Shown here one piece after another: positions 32,293-42,400 of a stretch of 64,000 bases of DNA (the first letter of the stretch is position 1; the number at the start of each line of letters is the position of its first letter). The stretch is from assembly GCF_900102345.1 (NCBI RefSeq), contig NZ_FNKB01000001.1, positions 806,001-870,000 of the forward strand. Reading direction: 5' to 3'. Source of the stretch: Leucobacter chromiiresistens. GTDB lineage: Bacteria; Actinomycetota; Actinomycetes; Actinomycetales; Microbacteriaceae. Made by a program: the position numbers and the translations under genes. The notes beneath the pieces are model-generated. The model was not told the DNA's origin. It searched no databases and saw nothing but the letters and a program-made list of their open reading frames with translations.

Positions 32293-33228
32293 CGCACCGG
32301 GAGCGGCGGCGCGGGCCAGGGCGATCGCGTCGAGCACGCGCCGGCGGAGCGCATCGCCGCGCGCCGCGAAGCCGCGCTGCAGGTGCGCGTACTCCCGCTT
32401 GCCTGCGGCGGTCTCGATCGCGACGGCCGCGAGCGGCCGTCCGTCGGCCCCCGCGTACGCGCTCACGTCGTACGGCGAGGCGCGCATGTCGACCTCGCGG
32501 ATGTCGCGCGCCAGCACGAAGGCGTCGAGCAGCACCTCGCCGGGGATGATCGGCCCGAGCTTGGCCGCCCACTTGTACACGTCCATGCCCGCGTGCAGGC
32601 ACCCCGACTGCTCGGTCTCGGGCTGCGTCTCGCGCGTCGGTCGCAGCGCGTTGAGGGGCGAGGCGTCGGCGGTGAAGAAGCGATAGGCGTCGAAGTGGGA
32701 GCAGCTGATCGGGTGGGAGTCGACGACCTGGTCGGTGGCCTCGTGACCGATGCGGAGGGGCAGCATCGCGTGGCGCACCTGCTCGGGCGTCATGCGGTAC
32801 ACCATCGCCCACTCGTGCAGACCGAAGCAGCCGAAGCGGGGCGGCCGGGAGAGCGTCGCGTCGAGCAGCCGCTCGACGTAGTCGACGGTGCCGCCGCGCC
32901 GCTCGAAGAAGGCGCGCAGGTCCACCTCCGCGGCGCTACCGGCACCGGTGTCGGCGCTGCCGCCTGCGCCGCAGCCGCCCGCTGCGCGGTAGTGCTTCCA
33001 CGCTGCGCGATCCGGCGCGTCCGCGAGCCGCACGGCAGCCCCCGGGTGCCACCGGGCGAGCTCTGTCGGCTTCACGGAGTAGTACGTCCAGAGGAAGTCC
33101 TCGACCGGGTGGCGCTCGCGTCGCAGCCGCCGATCGCGGTGCGCGGCGGTCAGTGCGTGCGCCCGCTCGACGTGCGCGCGCTCGCGTGCGCGCCACTCGG
33201 GCGGATCGAGAACGGCGACGACGGGCAC
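32242..33228 (-). CDS. 3-methyladenine DNA glycosylase-annotated family protein (function uncertain)
   Basis: About 328 residues. It belongs, from memory, to an actinobacterial family labelled 3-methyladenine DNA glycosylase without a recognisable helix-hairpin-helix. Visible conserved blocks: HPVEDFLWTYYSVKPTELARW, RPPRFGCFGLHEWAMVYRM, CLHAGMDVYKWAAKLGP and REVDMRASPYDVS. No signal or membrane segment. GTG 33228 is chosen because TACACT on the minus strand ends 6 bases before it; the frame stays open further upstream. The last 17 or so residues and the stop codon are encoded by repeat copy A, so the C-terminus was reset by that element. Confidence 0.6.
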   Translation of the reverse strand: MPVVAVLDPPEWRARERAHVERAHALTAAHRDRRLRRERHPVEDFLWTYYSVKPTELARWHPGAAVRLADAPDRAAWKHYRAAGGCGAGGSADTGAGSAAEVDLRAFFERRGGTVDYVERLLDATLSRPPRFGCFGLHEWAMVYRMTPEQVRHAMLPLRIGHEATDQVVDSHPISCSHFDAYRFFTADASPLNALRPTRETQPETEQSGCLHAGMDVYKWAAKLGPIIPGEVLLDAFVLARDIREVDMRASPYDVSAYAGADGRPLAAVAIETAAGKREYAHLQRGFAARGDALRRRVLDAIALARAAAPGASGVTSRACRPSDTHEK

Positions 33229-33234
33229 CCAGCG

Positions 33235-33240
33235 AGTGTA
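33235..33240 (-). promoter_or_regulatory. -10 hexamer TACACT of the glycosylase-like gene
   Basis: On the minus strand it is followed by 6 bases and then GTG 33228; this decides the start codon. Confidence 0.5.
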
Positions 33241-33497
33241 GCGCTCGGCGGGCGGGCGCGACGCGGCCGTGACGCTCCCGCGCGGCCCGCGCGGCGACAC
33301 GGCGGCAGCGGGTGAAAACGCGGGTGAAGTTGCGCGAAAGCGCGCTGCGACGCGCTGCCGTTCTGGTTAGCTGAACGAGTTTGTGGTGGGGGGCCGTGTG
33401 CCCGCACCGCCGGGCGACGCGCGAACTGTGCACCGAGCGTCGCCTCGAACTTCGTCGGGCGGGGCGCCCTGGTGCGCGCAAAGGAACAGTGGACAAC

Positions 33498-36400
33498 ATG
33501 GTGACAGCAGTCGTGGGAGCTCGGCGGAGCCGCATTCGTTCACTGATCGCGAGCATCGCGACGGGCGCGATCGTCGCGGGATCCCTCGTCGCCGTCGGCG
33601 TCGGCGCGCAGCAGGCGGCCGCGGCCGAGTGGGCCCCGAAGGTGACGGTCGAGAGCGCGGGAGCCGGCGCGAAGAACTTCATCCTCGCGGGCGAGGACGC
33701 CTCGTTCGCCGTGGAGATCGCGAACACCGACGGCGGCAAGCAGTTCAACCTCGGCGTCTCTGCGCTGCTGCCCGAGTCGGTCTCGTTCGTCGAGGGCGGA
33801 GGATCGCAGCAGCCGACGCAGGTCTACGGCCCGCTCTCGGTGCTGCCCAACGCATCGCGCACCGCCCCGGCGACCGCCGAGAGCTGCGCCGCGAGCGGCC
33901 TGATCCCCGCCTCCGAGCTCGATCCGGCCGGGCCGGCGAACCGGTGCGCCGTGCCCGCCGGGCAGCAGCTGTGGGTGTGGGCGAACATCGACGACCTGCC
34001 GCAGGGCGGCACGGTACCGCTCAACGTGACGGTGCGCCCCGACGCGGCCGCGTACCCCGTCGGCAGCACCATCACCTTCAACGCGACGGCGTACACGAGC
34101 GATGATCCGTCGCGCCTGCCCGCCTTCGACGGCTCGGAGAGCAAGGCCAAGACCTCCGATCACACCTCCAAGCCGGGCGTCGACGCCGACTTCGCGCAGC
34201 CCGACGTGCGGGCGCTGCGCGTCACCAAGTCGGAGCCGAGCCCCGAGCGCGAACTGCTGCGCGGCGTGCACGACCACCCGACCGTCTACACGATTCGGGT
34301 GCAGAACACGGGTGAGGCCCCGACCTCGGGCGTGACCGTCACCGACTACCTCCCGGCGGGGCTGGAGTACCTGGGGCTCGCGGGCGGAGACAACACAGCG
34401 GCAGGATCGGGCGAGTACAGCGTCGACGGGCAGCCGCGGCGCATGCCCGCGCTGAGCCCCCTCGCCTCGGCCGCGGCCGAGCGCGTGGAGACCGTCGAGC
34501 TCTCCGCCGCCGAAGCGGATGCGCTCGGACTCGCCGGGGCGGGGGTCTACACGAAGGTGACGTGGACGCTGAACGAGCTCGCGGGCGGCACGGCCCAGTC
34601 GTTCCCCGCATCGGCGGGCACCTCGGGCTCCGTGGAGCTCAAGTACTACGCAGCGGTGCCGCTGTTCGAGAACGCGCTGTGGGAGGGGGCCGCGCCCGAC
34701 GCCGCCTCGGGGCTGCAGGGCGCGAACCTCGGCAACAACACGGGCCCCTCGACGCGTCACGGCAGCGCGGACGCCGCCGCCCCGGCGGGAGCGCAGGCGC
34801 TGACGAACGCCGCCACCGCTTCAGGCGCCTTCACGGGGCCGGTGCTCGACGACGACGACGCCCTGCGCACCACGTCCGACACCGACACCGAGACCGTCGA
34901 CGCCGTCGACCTGCACGTCATCAAGAGCGTGCAGGAGGACGCCTTCACCACGGGTGCGCTGGCGAACTACTCGCTGCAGGTGCGCGCGAGCGAGTACGTG
35001 GATGCGCGCGACGTGCGGCTCACCGACGTGATCCCCAACGGACTCTGCCCGGCCTTCCCCGAGCAGTCGACGGCGCCGCGGCTCAGCATCGTGAACGGCG
35101 ATGGGGCGGGCGACTACGCAGACGCAGCCGCCTGGAGCCAGGCGGTGACTCGCGGATCCGCCTGCGACTACCCGAGCGCTGAAACCGGTGCCGCCGTCGA
35201 CGCGGCCACCGTCGAATCGATCGTGTTCGACGCCGGCTCGGGCGTGTTCACCGTCGTCTTCGCGGTCGACGCGATCGCGGCCAACGCCTCGGCCGATGTG
35301 CGGTACACCCTGATGCAGCGCCCGAACTACACCGGGGCGAACGGCAGCACGAGCTCGGGCGACCGCCTCGTCAACCGGGTGTCGATCACCGGCACGACCT
35401 CGCCCATCGCGGCGATCGCGGCCGACGCGGCGCTGCTCGAGCGCGTCGGCGACGAGCGCCACCCGCTCGACGACTCGCAGGCGACCATCACGTCGCACTT
35501 CACGAACATCGAGAAGGAGGTGCTCGCCCGCGGCCGGACCCTCGACGAGGGCGTCGCCGATCCCGCAGCCTGGGAGAAGCGGGCATCGGCCCCGTTCTCA
35601 CCCGGCGACCGGGTCTGGTACCGCATTCAGGTGCCCTTCACCGAGGGCGCCGAGACCCGCAACCCGGTGCTCGACGACTACCTGCCGGCGGGCGTCGACT
35701 TCGTGCAGGCGGAGTACGCGTTCACCGGCATGGCCGACGCCGCCGACACCGCCGCTCCGCAGTCCCGCACCGACAGCGGCTTCCCGCTGGCGTACATTCC
35801 CGAGCCCGCGGTCGACGGCGCGCACCTCTCGTGGGATCTGGGCGAGCAGCGCGGCGACTTCCGCTTCATGCCGCTCGGGAGCTCCCTCACGGTCTTCATC
35901 GAGGGCGTCGTGACGGCGCAGTCCGCCTCCGCCGACGATCTCGACAGCCCCGCGAACCACGCGAAGTACCAGCAGGTGAACGTCGACGGAGAACTCGCCT
36001 TCCGCCGCTCGGACGCGACGATCGACCTCGACTGGGGCGCGACGCTGCAGAAGGGCATCGAGACCAACACGCACGCCGGCGGCAGCGCGAACCGCGCCTT
36101 CGGCGAGGGCGGCAGCGGCGAGACCGTCGCGCAGGGCGACACCGTCACCTACCGCATCGACGTCACCGCTCCGCAGAACACGACGAGCGGCTACGAGATC
36201 TGGGACGTGCTGCCCGAGGGGGCGACGGCGGCCGACATCGCGACCGGCAGCTTCACGGCCAGCCTCTACGACGGCGGCATGCCGGGCAGCCCGGAGACGC
36301 CGCTCGGCACCGCCGACTTCACGGCGACCGCCGTCGACGCGGTGCCGAGCGACGGGCCGCAGCTCAGCGCGGAGTACGCCGGCCGATCCGTCGTGATCTG

Positions 36401-39400
36401 GACCATCTCGAGTGAGGTGCCCGGTTCGTCGCCCGAGGCCGGCACGACCGCCGCGGTGACGCGCGGGCTCACGCTGGGGTACGCGCTGAACGTACCGGAC
36501 GGCTCCGGCGGAGCCGCGGCGCAGCTGGCGCAGAGCTACGAGAACACGGCGGGCATCGTGAGCTACGACATCCCGCACCCCGGATCCTCCGCGGAGCCGA
36601 CCACGGTGGTGCCCCAGCGGGAGGGCGGCGGCCAGCTGCTCACGAACCGCACCCCGGCTGCGGGCGAGGTCGGGTTCGGCGACGCCGATACGTACGACGC
36701 GGCCGAGATCCACCTCCCCGACGCCGCGGTGGCGAAGACCCTCGTCTCGACCGAGATCTCGCCGAGCTCGGCCGACGTCAGCGACCCGAACAACGCCGCC
36801 GGCGCCATCGTGCAGGGCGAGTACGCGACGTTCGAGTACTCGGTCACGATTCCGGCGCGCACGTCGGTGTCGAACGCGACCCTCGCCGACCGCGGCACGC
36901 TGACGAACGCGGCGGGCCAGCCCGTCGAGACCCGGTACGTCGCGGGCAGTGCGCAGTACTTCGCGCCCGGCAATGCCACGGCGATCCCCGACGCGTGCGG
37001 CACCGGTGCGCTCGCGGGCTTCACCTGCTCCGATTCCGCAGCGGGCGAGCTCGGCTTCCCGGCGACGTACACGAACCGCACGAGCGGCGACCAGGTGTTC
37101 CGCGTGCAGGCGACCTACTGGGTCGGCGACACGAACCCCGGCGCGCTGCAGAATCGGGCGGTATTCACCTTCGACGATCCGGCGGGCGGCGCGCAGCGCA
37201 CGAAGGCCGCGAACGCGCCGGTGCAGGCCGTCGAGCCGAAGCTCGCCGTGACGAAGTCGGCGAGCCAAGCGACGGGGGTCAACGTCGACCAGCCGGTCAC
37301 GTTCACGATCGTCGTGGGGAACGGCGCCTCGTCGCCGAAGAGCTACGACAACGTGGTGACCGACCGGCTCCCGGCCGGGCTGCGGGTCGACCCCGCATCC
37401 TTCACCGTGAACGGCGCGCCCCTGCCCCAGGGCTCGGTCGACATCGCCGCGGGCGCCCTCGACGGCAGCAGCGGCAGCATCGTCTGGGACCCGGCCGACA
37501 TCGCCGAGCTGCGCGAGGTGCCGGGCGCGGTCACCCTGACCTACCGGGCGAAGCTCGACCCGCAGGCGGGTGCCGGGCAGACGTACACCAACACCGTCGA
37601 CGTGCAGGGCTACACCCTGCCCGCCGCGATCGACGCCGATCACGAGCGCGGGGGCGCCCTCACCGCGTCGAGCGCGGCGACCGTCACCGCCGACACGGCG
37701 GCGATCACCAAGCACGTGCGCGTGCAGGGGTCGGGAGCGGCCTTCGGCCCCACGGCGAGCGCGCCCGTCGGCGCGACCGCCGAGTACGAGGTGCGCGTCG
37801 CACTGCAGCCGTACGTCAACTACTACGACGTGCAGCTCGACGACATCGGCCTCAAGACGAGCCAGCCGATCTCGAACGCGTCGGTGACGGTGGAGACGGC
37901 GGGCGGCGCCGCGACCGACGACACCGCGAACTGGTCGATCACCGCGAGCGGCGGCGACACCCGCACCTGGGAGTACACGGCGAACGACGGCACGATCGCG
38001 AGCAGCGCCGACGCGCGGGTGCTCGTGCTGCGCTACGACGTGCTCATCGCGAAGGATCTCGTGACCGACGCCCGGGTCGGCAACACGGCGAACTTCATGT
38101 GGAAGTCGAGCACCGCGCAGAACGCGGGCTTCCAGACGCTCGCGAGCTCTGCCGGCGTCGACATCCTGCGCCCGCAGCTCACGGTGGCGAAGGGCGTGAA
38201 GCGCACCGGCGCCACGGGGGCGTACACCTCCTCCGCCAACGGGCAGGTCGACCAGCGCTTCACCTACGAGGTGCGCGCGGTGAACGGCAGCGGCGCCGGC
38301 CGCAGCGACGCGTACAACGCCACGATCACCGATCAGGTGCCCGCGGGAATCGTCGTCGACGAGTCCACGTTCAAGATCGGCGGTGCCGCCGCCCCCGTGG
38401 GGGCCGTCTCGAAGTCGGGCAGCACGATCACCTGGAGCATTCCGGGCCCGGTCGCACCCGGCGCGACGGTCGCGCTCACGTACGAGGCCGCGTTCTCGCC
38501 GTCGGCGACGCTCACCTCGGGCGCGAAGCGCAACACGGCGGGCATCGCCGGGTACGAGTCGTTCGCGGCGAACGGCGAGCGCTTCACGTCGACGCAGACC
38601 GCGCAGGCCACGGTCACGCCACTCCTTCCCCGCGTCACCCTCGCCAAGGCGGCCGCCGACACATCGAAGTCCGCCTACGCCGGTGAGCCGTTCGAGTGGG
38701 TGCTCACCGCGACGAACGCGGCGAACGGCGGTGCTGCGCAGAAGGTGGTGCTGACCGACACGCTTCCGGCGAACTGGACGTTCACCGAGGTGAAGCGCAT
38801 CACGGTCGCCGGCGCGACGGTGGCCTCGACGCCGCCCGCGGGCGGCGCGAACGGCCCGCTCGTGTGGACGTTCGGCAGCGACTCGGTCGACGCCTCGACC
38901 CCGGTCGTGCTGCAGCCGGGCCAGAGCATCACGATCCGCTACACGGCGACGCCGAAGAACCCCGATGCGCTCACCGCGCCCGGCGTCGGCTCGGCGAACC
39001 CGCACACGAACACGCTGAGCGCGGTCACCACCGACCGTCGAAACGCGACCGGGAGCGCGTCGGGCAGCTACACGGGAGCGAACGCGGCTGACAGCGCGTT
39101 CCTGCGCGACGCCGACCTGCACGTCGAGAAGCGGGCGGTCGGCGGAGTGACCGGCACGGGATCGCAGGCGACGAACCTGCACGGGCTCGCGACCGGCGCC
39201 TGGGTGCCGGGTCAGGGCCCCGTGAGCGGCCGCTACGCCCAGCCCCAGTGGCGGGTCACCGTGACGAACCAGGGCCCCGACGCCAGCTTCGGCCCGTTCG
39301 CCTTCACCGACGCCACGGTGCAGCCGAACGGCGTGCAGACCGGCGCCTTCTCGGCGCGGTACTACGCGAGCTCCAGCGACACCACGGGCTCGGCGCTCCC

Positions 39401-42400
39401 CCTCACACTGAACAGCGACGGCTCGATGGCGGTCGGCCTGACCACGACGAGCCTGAAGGCCGACGGCTCCGACCGCATCGTGCTCACGGCCGACGTCACG
39501 GCGAACGCCACGGCCACGGCGAGTGCGGCGCAGCTGTCGAACACCGCCGACGTGCTCGGACGCACCTTCGAGGCGCAGAACCGCCGCGCAGACAACACGT
39601 CGACCGCGCAGCAGGCGCTGAATCCCATCGCCGACCTCGCGGTCGAGAAGGTCGTCAACACGGTCGCCCCGGTCGTCGGCTCCCCGATCACGTGGGGCAT
39701 CACGGTGCGCAACCTCGGCCCGTCGGTCTCGGCGGCGAGTGCAGACGCCCCGATCACCATCTCGGACACGGTGCCGGAGGGGGTGACCGGAGCCGCCCCG
39801 TCGAGCAACGCCGACTGGTCGGCGACGCTCGCCGACGGCAGCGCCGTTCCCGCGGGCGGCGTGGACGCCGGCACCGACATCGTCTGGACCTACCAGGGTG
39901 CTGCGATGCCGGTCGGCGCGACCGCGCAGGTGACGCTGACGGGCACGTTGCTCGCATCGCAGACCGGCGAGCTGCGGAACACCGCCGCGGTCGCCCCGGG
40001 CGCCACGGCCGAGCCCGTCGGCGGCGACGGGAACAACACCTCCGAGGTGGGCGTCACGCCCGACGACGGCACCGCGCTCGGAGTCACGAAGACGCGCGTG
40101 GTCGACGACGCCGGCACCTGGCGCCCCGCCACGGCGGACGAGCCGTTCGTGCCCGGCACCGCGGTGAGCTACCGCATCGACGTGGCGAACAACGGGCCGG
40201 CAGACGCCCGCGCGGTGCGCGTGACCGACACGCGCCCGAACGGCCTGAGCTACTCGAGCCACGTCGGGATCGACGGCGCCGCGTGGAGCGACAGCCACAC
40301 CGCGACCGCCGACGCCTTCGACCTGCAGGGCTCCCAGGCCCCGCAGACGACGCGCTCGTTCGTCGTGACGTACGACTCGTCGCCGTCCGTGCTGAACACC
40401 ATCACGAACGCGGTGGTCGCCTCCGCCGAGAACTCGGGCAACGAGCCCGAAGCCACCGACAGCACCGGCTCGAACCGCCGCGCCGACGTGTCGATCGCGA
40501 AGTCGCACACGGCTCCGGCGGCCGGCGAGGCGGTGCCCGCGGGCGGCTCGGTGACCTACCGGCTGGCCGTCACCAACGAGGGGCCGAGCGACTCGGACGC
40601 CCCGATCGCGGTCACCGACGCGCTGCCCGACGGCTTCGCCTACCGGGCCGGCACCGCCGCAGTCTCGGTCGACGGCGCGGCTCCGGTCGCGCTCGAGCCG
40701 ACGGCGGTCGACGGCACGCTCACCTGGGCGGATGCCACCGGCGGAGCCGATCTGCCGCTCGGGGCCGCCGCCGTGATCACGTTCGTCGCGGACGTCGACG
40801 CCGACCTCGCCCCCCAGGCCGCGGTGCGCAACACCGCCGACGTGTCGGCGCCGAACGACACCGACCCCGTGAACAACCACGCCGAGGATGCGATCGACCT
40901 CGTGCGCTCCGCCACCATGTCGGTCGAGAAGACCGCCGACAGCGGCACGGCGCTCGCGGGCGGCACCGTCGACTACACGCTGCAGGTGACGAACGAGGGG
41001 CCCTCCGCCGCGCCGGCGCAGATCGCCGACGCACTGCCCGAGGGCATGACGCTCGTGGCCGTCTCGGGCGACGGGTGGAACTGCGACGCCTCCGCGCCGG
41101 GCACGCGCAGCGCCTCGTGCGCGTACGCGGAGAACGACGGCCTGCTCCCGGTGGGCGGCAGCACGCTGCGGGTCACCGCGGCGGTCGCGCCGACGGTGCT
41201 CGCCGGCGTCGAGCTCGAGAACACCGCCGAGCTCACCTGGAGCGACAGTGCGGGAACGCGCAGCGACGAGGATGCGGCGACCGTCGCCGTCGTCGCCGCG
41301 GCAGACCTCGGCATCGAGAAGCACGTGATCGACGCACCCGGGGGCGACGCGATCGCCGACGCCGGCGTGCTCGCCGGCGAGTCGGCCTGGTACCGCCTGC
41401 AGGTGCGCAACTTCGGCCCGAGCGATGCGGTCGGCCCGATCGTCGTCACCGACACCCTCCCGCTCGGCGTCACGATCGACGAGGCGCTCACCTCGGTCGG
41501 CCCCTGGATCGTACGAGCATCCGACGCCGACGCCGAGACGCCGCAGGTGGTCACCTTCACGCTCGCCGCGGGCCTCCCGGCCGATACCGCGGCCGATGCG
41601 GATCGCGGCATCGCCCCCGTCATCGAGTTCGAGGCGCGCTTCGCGCCGACCCTCGCGGCGGGCACCCTGACGAACACCGCCGCGGTCGCGTCGGAGACGC
41701 CGGAGCCCTCCGGCGATCCGCACCCGAACGACGACTCGGCGGCCGTCGAGGTGACGCGCAACGCCGACGTGGAGCTCGAGAAGGGGCACGTCGCGGCGGC
41801 GCCCGACGAGTTCGAGATCGGCGACACGGTCGTGTTCACCTTCGACGCGCGCAACAGCGGGCCCTCGTCGTCGAACACGCTGACCATCACCGACACCCTG
41901 CCCGCCGGGCTCGCCTACATCGACGGCAGCGCCGCGGGCGACGGGTGGAGCGTGACCGGCGCGACGCCGGGCGCCGACGGCACCACCGCGGTGGTGGCCG
42001 CGTACGCCGGAACGGTGCTCCCCGGCGCCTCGGCGCCCCAGCTGCAGCTCTCGGCGCGCGTCACGGCCGAGATCGGCACGCGCACCGCCGTCACGAACGA
42101 GGCGTGCGCTGCGTCGCCCGAGTCTCCGGCCCCGGCCTCCCCGGCTGCCCCCGGGTGCGACGACGACACGATCACCGTCGTGCCCCTCGCCGATCTGCTG
42201 ATCTCCAAGACGCTCGACGAGCGCGCCACCCCCGAGTCGGGCATCACCGCCGGCGAGGCGATCGCCTGGCGCATCGCTCCCCGCAATGCGGGGCCCTCGG
42301 TCTCGGTGAGCACGGGCGGCGCGCCCATCACGATCACCGACACCCTGCCCGCGGGCGTCTCGCAGGTCGCGGATCCCTCCACCGAGATGTGGGCCGCGAC